Position numbers and translations under genes: made by a program
Shown: positions 36,396-46,630 of the stretch, in pieces
Numbering within the stretch: the stretch's first letter is position 1
How the letters are laid out: each line of letters opens with the position of its first letter
Notes under the pieces: model-generated
What the model saw: the letters and a program-made list of their open reading frames with translations, nothing else
Databases searched by the model: none
Told to the model about the DNA's origin: nothing
Assembly (NCBI GenBank): GCA_947685225.1
Contig: CANTUV010000035.1
Location: forward strand, 39,060,001 to 39,124,000
Reading direction: 5' to 3'
Length of the DNA: 64,000 nucleotides
DNA from: Garcia nutans
Taxonomy: Eukaryota > Streptophyta > Magnoliopsida > Malpighiales > Euphorbiaceae

Positions 36396-37140
36396 AATCC
36401 AATTCAATCTCGGGTCCAAGTACCTAGTCACGGGTCTAAGTACCCAGTCACGGGTCCAAGTACCCAAATCCAATCCAGTTTTGGGTCCAAGTACCCAATC
36501 TTGGGTCCAAGCACCCAATCTTGGGTCCAAGCACCTAAAATCAATTTTAACCTCGGGTCCAAGTACCCAAATCAAATTCAATCTAGGGGCCTTGTACCCA
36601 AATCAAATTTAATCTCGAGTCCAAGTACCCAAATCAAATTTAATCTCAGGGCAAAGTACCCAATCTTGGGTCTAAGTACCCAAATTAAATTCAATCTCGG
36701 GTCCAAGTACCAGTCTTGGGTCCAAGTACCCAAATCTAATTCAATCTTGGGTCTAAGTATACAAATCAAATTTAGTCTCGGGTCCAAGTACCCCATCTCG
36801 AGTCCAAGTACCCAAATCAGATTCAATCACGGGTCCAAGTACCCAATCTCAGGTCCAAGTACCCAAATTCAATTCAGTCTGAGGTCCAAGTACCCAGTCT
36901 CGGGTCCAAGTACCCAATCTCGTATCCAAGTACCCAAATCTAATTCAATATCGGGTCCAAGTACCCAATCCTGGGTCAAAGTACCCAAATCAAATTTATT
37001 CTTGGGTCCAAGTACCCAATCTCGGGTCCAAGTACCCACATCAGATTCAATCACGGGTCTAAGTACCCAATCTCAGACCCAAGTACCCAAATCAAGTTCA
37101 GTCTCGGGTTTGAGTACCCAAATCAAATCCAAGTATTCAT
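36396..37140 (+). repeat. X tandem mini-hairpin array (GGGTCCAAGTACCC)
   Basis: More than 25 units of GGGTCCAAGTACCC with AAATCAAATTCAATCTC-like linkers. Each unit can pair GGGT with ACCC. The array keeps a 290-codon frame open (36378-37250) encoding SKYP/STQ repeats, which I treat as a repeat by-product. Confidence 0.8.
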
Positions 37141-37206
37141 CCTCATCCAAAATCTGCTCAAAGTCATGTTGCTTTTCACTCTCTTCTACTGAAAGTCTCA
37201 AATCGC

Positions 37207-37222
37207 TTAAGCAGGGGCCAAA
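37207..37222 (+). other. X polypurine tract at the right end of the composite
   Basis: AAGCAGGGGCCAAA, where a 3' LTR should follow. Instead the sequence passes straight into CCATGCTTCAAG, the continuation of the TK LTR with the apparent target duplication. Confidence 0.65.
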
Positions 37223-38284
37223 CCATGCTTCAAGAATTGAAGGATTTTAAGAGTTTCAAGTGGATTTTTAAGGATATCCTCTTCAACTTCTTTCTTTGGA
37301 TTTCATGAAAATTATGAATATGTGTATTTTGGGTTTGTGATGCAGTATGATTTAATTATATATTTTGGGTTGAATGAAGTTATTTTAAGTGATTAACAAT
37401 GATTTTAAGGTTGGATTGAAGAAATGGTTAAGTTTGGGTAAGGATTGGTGAAGAGAGAGAATTTAGGGTTATGTAACTTTTGGACTTTTGAATTAATGGG
37501 TTTTAATTGCGAAAATTGATTCTAAATGAGTTATTTTGATGTATAAACAAGTATTTTAAAGTCAAATATTGAATTTGGTTAAGTTTGATTGGAGTTTGAG
37601 AATGGAAGTGGTGATTTAGGATTTTGGATAAGTGATTTTTTCAAAGTTGTTGAATTGTTTGATTTTATTGGTTAAAGCATGTTCTTTAGTAATAAAAATG
37701 ATGAATATAAGCTTGAAATGATAAATGAATTGAGTTGGATTGGAAAACCTTCAATGGGGGAAGTTATGCCATTTTAGGATTTTGGTCATAAGTGTGTATT
37801 TTTGTAATGTAATTATTTTAAGCATGTTAAAATATGTTTTTTATGATATAAATAAACTTAAAACATCAAATTGAATGGCTTAGTATGGTATTCCAAAGTT
37901 AATGTGAGGTTAGTCTTAACTTTGGAATTTTTGTTTGAATGATGTTTAATTATGATTTAAGATTGGAAATGCCTTAGAATGTGGTACTAAATGATTATTT
38001 ATGATCACATTTGGCATAGGCATTGAGGAGAGCTAATTTACCCCATCCAAGTGTTGAAGGACAAGTTGGAAGAGAAGGTTGGAGGTGGTGTTAAGCTTGT
38101 TTTTGGTTGTCATTCGAGGCATGCACAAACTTTGGATGAATTGGTTATATTTGCATTACATTGGGCTTAACACATTTTAGATTGAAAAATGTGTTAAGTG
38201 ACTTGATTCATGGGACATGTATGAATAATGTGCTATGACACATGGAATGTCATATATGTATTAAATGCATTGTGAAAAGCCATT

Positions 38285-40493
38285 TGTAGACCCTTAATTT
38301 TCGACCCAATCCGGTCCATTATGTTTTATTTGGTTTAAAATGATTTTTGTTGTTTAATTGGTCCAAAATAATTTTAATTAAATAATTTTTACCTTAGTAT
38401 CTAATTTTTATTAAGAAAAAAAATAAACAAATAAAAATAAAAATAAAAATAAAAATAAAAATCGGAGTCAGAAAAAAAATGGGCAGCGAAAAGTGGTCGC
38501 GCGGGCCCGTCGGGCCAGCAGCACCTCACCCGTAGGAATTTCCTGCGGGAGACTGCGGGCCAGTTATTTCGCCCGCAGGAAATTTCTGTAGGTGAAATAA
38601 CTTTCCCACAGGAATTTCCTGTGGGCTGGGGCGCCTACACGCCCAGCCACGAGCCCGGCCGCAGTTTTCGCCAGCGCAAAAATTTTTGACGCAAAATTTT
38701 TGAAACCTAATCCAATTAGGTTTTAATTTCTTTTTTTTATTAATATTAATTGCCGTGTGGAATTAGGAAGAAATAACCTAAAAACCACTATAAATAAGGA
38801 TCAATTAAACCAAATTAGGGGAGGAAAAAAAATTACACAGTGAGTTTGGAAAGTTGAATCCGAAGGTGAAGTGGAAAAGCAAAAACTCAATTCAATAGAT
38901 TTTTTTAAGGGAGTAGGAGAACGATTTAAGCAATTCAAAGGCAACAAAGGCTTGTCTTTGGAGCTAGTTCATCCAGGAAGAGTTATTTTTTGGAGAATCA
39001 ACAAAAGAAGGTATGTTAAATTCTTTTTGATTTATGTTTTACAGTAGCCAAATTATGGAATTAGGGTTTTTTAAATCAAAAAACTTTAAAACTTTAACTT
39101 AATTTTTCCAAGATTAAAACACTAAAACGTGACTTTCTTTTCTAAAAAGACTTAAAATTGTTATTTTTTCTTCTTAAAAATCTTAAAACTCTCATTGAAC
39201 ATATGTTTCAACAAAACAAAAATAAAATTATGTTTCTTTCAGATTTTTAAATTAGGTTCTATTTCAGTCAAAAAGCCTTCAAAAACATCTTTTCTACTTG
39301 TAAAAACTTCAATCCATGTGTTTAAATCCATAAAACTTCATAAATTATCAAATTGCTTTTTTAAAAAACCTTAAAAATTCTTTTACCCGAGAACCCTAAT
39401 TTTAAAGCCTAAAATTCAAAATTCAACTTTTAAACCTAAAATAATGAACCCTAATCCTTTTAAAACCTTAAACCATAATTTTTATGAACCTTAATCCTTT
39501 TAAAACATTAAAAAACATAAAAACATGAAAACCCAAAAAATTGCACAGTAGCTTGAAATTCAATAATCAAAAATGACAAATTTAAGTCCTTTAAGGTATT
39601 CAAAACCCTAGTTTCATGATTTCATCATTCAAACCTTAATTTGGTTAATCAAAGAGTCTTACCAACCTTTTAAAACATAAAACCCTAATTTATTTTAACT
39701 CCATAAAAATTCACAGTAGCTATAATTGAATTTTTATTTGCTTTATTCAATTCCATATTTACTTATACCTTGATTTATCTCTTATGCTTTAATCTATTTA
39801 ATTTCAATACTTGATTTATTTAATTTATCATGGATGGATGTTTATTTTATTGATATTTAAATACTTTTGATGAATGATTTATTTATTATGGATGATCATT
39901 TACTTTTATCAATCATTTTAGACTTCCAAAAGTTGTAAGAGGTATGTTTTCACTTGGTGGGTACCTCATTAGTTAAACATCATGTAATTTAATTTGCTTT
40001 TCTGTTTTAGAACTTATTTAAAGGGCATGTTTCTACCTTTTGGTGGGTGTCCTATCTAGGCATGTGATGTAAGGACATGCTTCCATCCTTGGATGGGTGT
40101 CCATTTATTTGTTTTGTTTTGTTTGGACATTGCTTTGATTTTAATATAATGATGTTTTCTTTTTATTGTGTGTAGTATGGATAATATTGTTATATTTAAG
40201 AATTTTATAATATTAAGACCTGTAAAGGAGGCCGGTTCCAATGAACCGGGCTTTGTGAGGGTGCTGGGCCATTTCTCACCTTCCCCACACGTACCCAACT
40301 TTCCGAACCCATTAAGGGGTTGGGGATTCCTTAGGAATCGAGTCATCCACCCCTTTCTTTTTCCCGGCCCGTCTGGGTGGTGACTCCATTTTCTCCGGAA
40401 TTAGGTCCGTGTTCTCTAAGGCTCTGAGCCTAAACAGTGCCGAAGTCGCAAGAACCATTCCACTAGGAGTGGGGGTGAAAATCCCCGCTCACA
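38285..40493 (+). repeat. T2 5' LTR
   Basis: 2209 bases. TATAAATA is at 38789-38796. A GC-rich block with CCGCAGGAATTTCCTGCGGG-like dyads lies at 38500-38660. AAACCCTAA-like words are in the second half. It differs from the 3' LTR by roughly 2-3% by eye, mostly transitions, plus an indel in the GC-rich block. Confidence 0.92.
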
Positions 40494-40494
40494 G

Positions 40495-40512
40495 TGGCGA
40501 CTCCACTGGGGA
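40495..40512 (+). other. T2 primer binding site
   Basis: TGGCGACTCCACTGGGGA, one base after the LTR. It fits the 3' end of a plant tRNA-Arg (from memory), the Ogre-type primer. Confidence 0.65.
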
Positions 40513-40633
40513 TAAGAGAAGTTGATTCCGTTGATCTTTATATTATTCTTTTCTTTCTTATAATGATATTATCCATTGCATCATATTAGATTGCATTGTG
40601 TGCGTGAGTTAGGACGCCCGTGTTGCCCGTGTT

Positions 40634-40831
40634 ATGTTATGTAAGGGATACCATACTTTCACTCAAGGTATGGAGATCGAGCATGGCATAACCACTCATA
40701 GCCTCGTACCATTTGGTATATACTTATTATGGGAACCTAAGCCTTTCTACCCAAAGACTAAAGCTCATGTAATTGGCCTAGTTACGTTCCTTAGGTTTTA
40801 CCCCAAATCCATGTTGTTTGACTATGGATAA
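40634..40831 (+). CDS. Small leader ORF of T2
   Basis: 65 codons (MLCKGYHTFTQG...). It is collinear with the X leader ORF and has the same stop. See the X entry for the substitution pattern. It lies ~0.8 kb before gag in a 1.17-kb leader. Some Ogre elements carry an extra ORF before gag, but this one is much shorter and no homology is claimed. Confidence 0.35.
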   Translation: MLCKGYHTFTQGMEIEHGITTHSLVPFGIYLLWEPKPFYPKTKAHVIGLVTFLRFYPKSMLFDYG

Positions 40832-41662
40832 TTTATCTTGGTTTAAATCATGGCTTATTTGGTTTATTCTTTTTCTAATATGACCCAAGTACATTTGCAA
40901 GCTCAAAATAAATTTTTCTTTAAAATCCAAAAGACCAAAACTATTTTCAAAACCTTTTAAGATGGTCTTTGGACATAAGACTTTTTCTAAAAATAAATCA
41001 AAAATCCTTTGGCTCATGGCCCAAATACTAAGCCCAAAATCCATTTTTCTAAAATCTTTTACAATGGGCTTAGAAATAAAACTATTTTTTACAAAGAGCT
41101 TGCAAAAATATTTAGGTCAATTATGAAATACCAAAAATCAATTGTGGGCCTAATTTACACTAAGAATAAATTAACCATGGTCTTGTTTTTGGCATGAACC
41201 ACTAGTTACCTCTTTTCAAGTGAGAAATCTATTTATAATAATCCTCTTAATTTCGTTTTAATTCAACATAGCATAAAAGCTACTTTAGTTGGTTGAATGG
41301 ATTAAAACCTAATTAATGGGAATTATCATGAATTGATTTCCATTTTTGAAAATATAACTATTGGTTGAAACGTCCGAGGGAATTATTCGAAAGCAAGGTA
41401 CCCCATGTTGGTATTTTGTTAACCATATACCTAGGAAAAGAGACTTGCCATTCGTGTGTGGATGTTATAAGGTTGGAAGGATCGTCCTAATTACACTTGT
41501 TTATTGATTGTTCATGCATACATGCATACACTTGCATCTCATATCATTGGTCCTCTCTGGCTCACAGCCCTGGATTATGAAAGTTCAAAAGCTTACGACA
41601 ATCCGACCTACGCCGGAGACGAGATATCTAGCAACGACTCAATCACTTGCTCACCAAAGACA

Positions 41663-43309
41663 ATGGAACCCGAACAAATTCAAAGAATGGTGGATGAAGC
41701 CCTCAATGCCAAGATGGAAGAAATCAAAGAGGCCCTAGCTGAGACCATGAAGAACCAATTGACTGCGATCTTAGAAAACCATGCTGAGGCATCTGCTAGC
41801 ACTAAAAAGCCAAAGGACAAAGGGAAGGCTAAAGTTAGTGAAGTAGCTTTTGATGATGAAAAGGTGGTCATTGATGATGATGATGATTGGGCTCAATACT
41901 ACCAAGAGGTTCAAGAAAAGAAGAAAGAACCGAAGGCTGTCGAGAAGGCAACTATTGAAAAGACCGAGACATCTGATGTTGAAAAGATGATTGCTGATTT
42001 AGAAAAGAAATTTGAGAAGAAGCTGAAGACCGAAGAGATGTCCGAAGTTGACAAGTTATTTGAACAAGATGAAGAGGTCCCTTATAAATTCAAGATGCCT
42101 TCCTTTGCTAAGTACAATGGCACCAGAAATCCTCATCTCCATGTGAAGCAATATATCACTGCCATGCAATCTGCCCAAGCTACTAAGGCTCAAACCCTAA
42201 GGTACTTTATGCTCTCATTGGACCTTGTTGTCCAAAATTGGTTCAATACCTTAGATGATGAAACACAAAAGAGCTGGGATCTACTTTACAAAGCCTTTAT
42301 CCAATAATATGGATATAATGTTGAATTGGAAGTTACCTTGATGGAAGTGGAATCCATTAGGCAAAGGCCGAATGAGAATTTTGTAGACTATGTCAAGAGA
42401 TGGAGAAACAAGGCTGCTTTACTCAAGAAGAGGCCCGATGAATCTGATCAAATAAGGATGATTGTGAGAGGGGTGTTACCTAGTCTTCGTGAAAGGATGT
42501 CTCATACACTCATCCGTGATTTCAAAGACCTTCTTCAAGCTGGTTTGCAAATTGAAGAATGGGACAGGGAGAAGAGCCGATTTGCAACGAAAAGGAATGA
42601 GAAAGGGAGCTATCAACCTGGTAGCCAAAGCATACAAAAGGCCGTCAGTGTTAATGCTACTAACCAAGGAACAAGGAGACAATTTTTTAAATTGGGAAAA
42701 CCGATGCCCTGGGTTCTCGACAAGCTTCAAAGGAAGGGACTGCTACAACCCTTAAATCCTCGTCCTTTGCCTAATCTTCTCCCACCTAATTTTGACACCA
42801 AAGCATTTTGTCAATTTCACCAAATGCAAGGACATGACACGGATAGATGTGTGAGATTGAGACATGAGATTCAAAACTTAATTGATAATGGGAAGCTACC
42901 CGAGCCCAACAAGCCAAACACTAAAGATAACCCATTGCCAAAGTTCAATAGTGTACCACCACCAGCAACCTTCATGATTGGAGGAGGTTTGCATGAGAAT
43001 TTTGTCATGTCTTCTTTTCAAGATATGGGAGGAGAAGCAATCAAAGAAGAAGAGGAGTTTAATGAAGCTAAACAAGCTATGATTGGTGGGGAAGTAGCAA
43101 TTTGTGTGGTCAACAGGTTTTGGGATTCAAGTGATAGTGATGATGATATCATACCCAAGAAGGAGGAGTGGACTTGGTCTGAGCCCGAAGAAGATGAGGT
43201 GATAAATACTAGATCCGGTAAGCCTTATACAAGGCCACCACCTAAGGAGGTAGAAACTAATAAGGGGAAGGAAGTTGAAGTGGAAGAAGATGATGTTGTA
43301 CTTAAGTAA
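41663..43309 (+). pseudogene. T2 gag with one internal stop
   Basis: Gag packages element RNA into virus-like particles. MEPEQIQRM starts at 41663. A Lys/Glu-rich, probably disordered region lies at about residues 50-130, with acidic run DDDDD near 41865-41885. The retrotransposon-gag domain (HVKQYITAMQSAQATKAQ to LQAGLQIEEW) spans about 42135-42570. TAA at 42305-42307 breaks it. The zinc knuckle CQFHQMQGHDTDRC near 42808 is of the C-H-H-C type. It ends with TAA at 43307, where related elements continue into protease (LKQLKRTQ), so that stop is probably a CAA-to-TAA change. Confidence 0.85.
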
Positions 43310-44665
43310 TTAAAAAGAACTCAAGCAAGTGTTAGCATTTGGGACCTGCTAGCTACTTCTAAAAAGCACCGAGAGACTATGGCCAAAGCCTTGGCTAGCA
43401 TGCCGATTACTACCTCCACAACACCGGAGGAGTTAATCAACTTCATAAAAATTAGGGAAGTAATGAAATGTGAAGAGGTTCAAGAGAAGAGCGAAGTTAG
43501 TATGGGAGCAGTTTCTTTTTCTGATGCGGACTTACCAGAGGAAGGGATAGACCACATCCACCCTCTCTTTATCAAAATAGAAGTCAAGGGGAAGAGGACT
43601 CCTTGTGTAATGGTCGATGATGGGTCTACCATAAATGTTTGTCCACTTAAGATACTACCAAAGCTAGCCATGTCAATAAGAGATTTAAACCCAACCGAGG
43701 TGAAAATTCGTGCTTATGACAATACTAAGAGGCATGCCGAAGGAACTTTCAAAGCAGCCATCAAGGTTGGTCCAATTGAATCTATTGTGGAGTTTGTTGT
43801 TTTGGACATACCAGTTACCTTTGCCTTACTCTTGGGACGACCATGGTTTCACCCTCTTGGTGGAGTTCCTTCCACCCTTCATCAAAAGATCAAATTCCCC
43901 AATGGAAATGAAACAGTGGTCATTGAAGCTGAAGATAATGAGATTGTTAATGCTCTAATAGTTGAGAGGCCTCTCAATGGTTTTCAAGTAGCTGTAATTT
44001 CTGATGATGAAGCAGTGGACTCCAAAGTCTTGAATATGATGAAGAACATGAATTACCTTCCCGGAGCTGGTCTTGGAAAGGGTAAAGCCGGTTTAACAAA
44101 GTTGACAGATTTTAGAACTCAAGCTTCCAAGAAGGGGTTGGGATATGATGAAGCCCATAATGTTCAACCAAAGAAGAATAAGAAGATGAGCTTCCCACCA
44201 CTTGAAGAGATCTTTGTCAAAGCTCCAACTATGGGACCACTCCAAGGAAAGCCCGAGCCGATCATGTTCATAGGTAAGTTAATTCCCGGTTTTGAAATTT
44301 TTGCAGATGTTGCTGAGTTAGTGGAGCAAGTGAAGAAAGAGCTCTCCCTGTCAACCAACAAAGAATCCACTCCAAAAGAGAAGAATGAAGCTGCCCTGAA
44401 AGCCGAGAAGACTCCAGAAGAGATTGCTGCCCTAGTTGAAGAAAAGTTTGAAGACATTCTGCTTTATGATTCTGAGAACAATGATTTTGATTTTGATTTT
44501 GATTTTGATTTTTCTGCTTTATATGAGGATGATGATGTTTTCTTTTCCAAAATGAATGCAATAAAGTCTGATTTTGCTTACTTGTGTGATGTTTCTCTTG
44601 ATGGTTGCATACATTTAAATAACAGTTACATGAGCATCTTTAATATTAATTTTGTTAACACATAA
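43310..44665 (+). CDS. T2 pol: aspartic protease with G-patch
   Basis: Open from 43310; first Met at 43379. The protease cleaves Gag-Pol. The active-site region is VMVDDGSTINVCP near 43609-43650 and the substrate-side ending is ALLLGRPWFHP near 43823-43855. Downstream, near 44030-44155, NYLPGAGLGKGKAG..KKGLGY has the glycine pattern of a G-patch, an RNA-binding module known in some retroviral proteases. A (GATTTT)n run near 44483-44515 encodes DFDFDFDF. TAA at 44663 separates it from RT in the same frame. Confidence 0.8.
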   Translation, partial: LKRTQASVSIWDLLATSKKHRETMAKALASMPITTSTTPEELINFIKIREVMKCEEVQEKSEVSMGAVSFSDADLPEEGIDHIHPLFIKIEVKGKRTPCVMVDDGSTINVCPLKILPKLAMSIRDLNPTEVKIRAYDNTKRHAEGTFKAAIKVGPIESIVEFVVLDIPVTFALLLGRPWFHPLGGVPSTLHQKIKFPNGNETVVIEAEDNEIVNALIVERPLNGFQVAVISDDEAVDSKVLNMMKNMNYLPGAGLGKGKAGLTKLTDFRTQASKKGLGYDEAHNVQPKKNKKMSFPPLEEIFVKAPTMGPLQGKPEPIMFIGKLIPGFEIFADVAELVEQVKKELSLSTNKESTPKEKNEAALKAEKTPEEIAALVEEKFEDILLYDSENNDFDFDFDFDFSALYEDDDVFFSKMNAIKSDFAYLCDVSLDGCIHLNNSYMSIFNINFVNT

Positions 44666-45700
44666 TCATTAAATTTGGGAACAATCGAAAATCCTAAAAA
44701 TATTAGCATAGCATCCGACCTTACTCCTGATGAGAGAGAGAGATTTGAAAAAATATTCAAAAAATATGAAGAGGTGTTCGCTTGGTCTTATGAAGATATG
44801 CCAGGGATAGATCGAGACATAGCTGAGCATCATATCCCTACTTATACTCACATTAAACCTGTCAAACAAAAGCTTAGACGATTAAGACCTGAATGGGCTG
44901 AATTGGTTAAAGAAGAGGTCACTAAGTAAATACAAGTAAAGTTCCTTGAAGTGATAGAATACCCAGATTGGCTAGCCAACATAGTACCTGTGCCAAAGAA
45001 AGATGGGAGGATAAAGGTCTGCGTGGACTATAAAGATTTAAACAAGGCTTCCCTTAAGGATGATTTTCCTTTACCTCATATAGATGTACTCATTGATAGT
45101 GCAGCCTCTAGTGTGCTACACTCATTTGTAGATGGATTTTCCGGATACAATCAAGTGTTAATGGCCCAAGAGGATAAAGCCAAAACTGCCTTCACTACTA
45201 CATGAGGTATATTTTGTTATAGGGTGATGTCTTTCGGCTTAAAGAATGCTGGAGTAACTTACCAAAGGATGGCCACCACATTATTTCATGACATGATGCA
45301 CAAAGAAGTTGAAGTATATGTTGATGATATGATGGTTAAGTCGGATACAAGGGACCAACACTTCCAGAATTTAGAATTATTCTTCTTTAGAGCTTTGAAG
45401 TATAAGCTAAGATTAAACCCGAAGAAATGTGTATTCGATGTTACCTCAGGTAAATTGTTGGGTCATGTAATTGGCCCGAATGGCATCGAGATAGATCCTG
45501 AAAAAGTCAAAGCAATAAGGGATATGCTGGCCCCTAAGACGGAGAGAGAAGTTCAGGCATTCATTGGTAAACTACAGTACATTAGTAGATTTATAGCAAA
45601 GCTCACAACAATCTGTGAGCCTATCTTCAAGTTGCTTAGGAAGAATCAGCCGGTCGTGTGGAGTGAAGAATGTCAAAAGGGCTTTGATCGAATAAAATAG
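44666..45700 (+). pseudogene. T2 pol: reverse transcriptase (stops)
   Basis: It starts in the connection region (NISIASDLTPDERERFEK near 44699). Premature stops: TAA 44927-44929 (Gln in T1) and TGA 45203-45205 (Trp in T1). Catalytic YVDD is near 45317-45328 and the fingers motif VPKKDGRIKVCVDY near 44990. The thumb reaches RIK and TAG at 45698. The frame is unbroken apart from stops. Confidence 0.88.
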
Positions 45701-46111
45701 TATTTGTTGAATCCACCTGTTTTGAAACCACCTAAACCCGGCAAACCTCTATTACTATACTTAGCAGTAGAAGAAGAGTCGATGGGAGCCATGCTAGCCC
45801 AAGCAGATGAGTCGGGGATTAAGCATGCCGTTTACTACTTAAGTAGAAAGCTCCTACCTTATGAAATTAAGTATAGTATTATTGAAAAGACATGCATAGC
45901 CGTGGTTTGGTCTTCTAAGAAGTTGCGGCATTACTTTCAATCATATAGTGTGCAAGCAATTTCCAGGTTGGATCCAATGAAGTACTTAATGGAGACACCC
46001 TCTTTAATTGGGAAATATGGTTGATGGTTGATAGTATTAGAAGAATTTGAGATCAAGTATGTAACCAGAAAAACAATCAAAGGTAGAGAGGTGGCAGAAT
46101 TTCTGGCTTAA
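45701..46111 (+). pseudogene. T2 pol: gypsy RNase H (degenerate, stops)
   Basis: KPLLLYLAVEEESMGAML near 45741-45795 is where a catalytic Asp normally sits; here the stretch is Glu-rich, so the domain is probably structural. YYLSRKLLPYEIKYS lies near 45834-45880. TGA at 46022-46024 (CGA in T1) and TAA at 46109-46111 interrupt it. Confidence 0.82.
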
Positions 46112-46630
46112 AAACCATTACCAGAAAGTGAAGAGGTAATCTTGGAATTTCCAGATGAACATTTAGAAGCAATTGAAGTACAAGGGTGGAAAATGTATTT
46201 TGATAGAGCAGCAAACAGGAAAGGAGCAAGTTTGGGAGTTATACTAGAATCGCCCGAAGGGGAACTCATCCCTTTAGCCAAAAAGTTGAAATTTAGGGCG
46301 ACCAATAATATGGTGGAGTACGAAGCTTGTATTTTCGGTTTGGAAACCCTAATGATTATGAAGGTAGATAAGGTGGAAGTTTATGGTGATTCGTTGTTAG
46401 TAGTATCCCAAGTAAATGGAGAGTGGGAGTTGAAAGAAGAAAAATTGAAACCATACCATCATTACCTAACCATGATAAAGAAGAATTTTAAGGAGTGTAG
46501 GTTTATACACTTGTCAAGAGAAGAAAATCAGATAGCTGATGCCCTAGCCACATTGGCTTCGGTATGGGAAAATCCTGTTAGCTTATTCCTTAAGCCTCTG
46601 ATCTTGACTAGTTCATCAACTCCTTGCTAA
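46112..46630 (+). pseudogene. T2 pol: archaeal-type RNase H
   Basis: RVT_3-type RNase H that degrades the RNA strand of the hybrid. Motifs: MYFDRAANRKGAS near 46194 (Asp), NNMVEYEACIFGLE near 46306 (Glu), VYGDSLLVVSQVNGEW near 46379 (Asp) and REENQIADALATLA near 46522 (Asp). All four acidic positions are present. TAA at 46628-46630 (Tyr in T1) ends this piece before the integrase N terminus. Confidence 0.86.

Larger units (their letters stand above)
15161..37222. mobile_element. X/Y composite: palindromic pair of gag-only Tat derivatives
   Basis: Reads as plus LTR (15161-17279), plus leader (17280-17882), then a minus unit Y (LTR 17883-19958, polypurine tract, 3' region, gag, leader to 25024), then a plus unit X (leader from 25026, gag, 3' region, polypurine tract ending at 37222). 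CCATG is present at 15156-15160 and 37223-37227, consistent with one insertion. There is no LTR at the right end. The U3 sequences of the two LTRs differ, so X and Y descend from different elements. Both units lack protease, RT and integrase and share the same junction after gag. Confidence 0.75.
19959..37222. repeat. Long inverted repeat (arms ~5 kb)
   Basis: The left arm 19959-25024 is the inverted counterpart of the right arm 25026-37222. Removing the solo LTR at 27269-34520 and its duplicated five bases gives arms of about 5.07 and 4.94 kb. Matching pairs include 24990-25024 with 25075-25115, both gag genes, 22830-22870 with 27210-27260, 22540-22620 with 34690-34770 and 20910-20946 with 36368-36410. 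The arms are visibly diverged. The centre contains a smaller dyad (ATGGAAAT..ATTTCCAT). Confidence 0.85.

Noticed and set aside
36378..37250. 290-codon open frame full of SKYP and STQI
   Set aside because: It is kept open by the ~30-base tandem array; codons follow the repeat, there is no domain, and the opposite strand is equally open.
43710..43958. Second frame inside T2 protease
   Set aside because: Shadow of the protease coding sequence in another frame.
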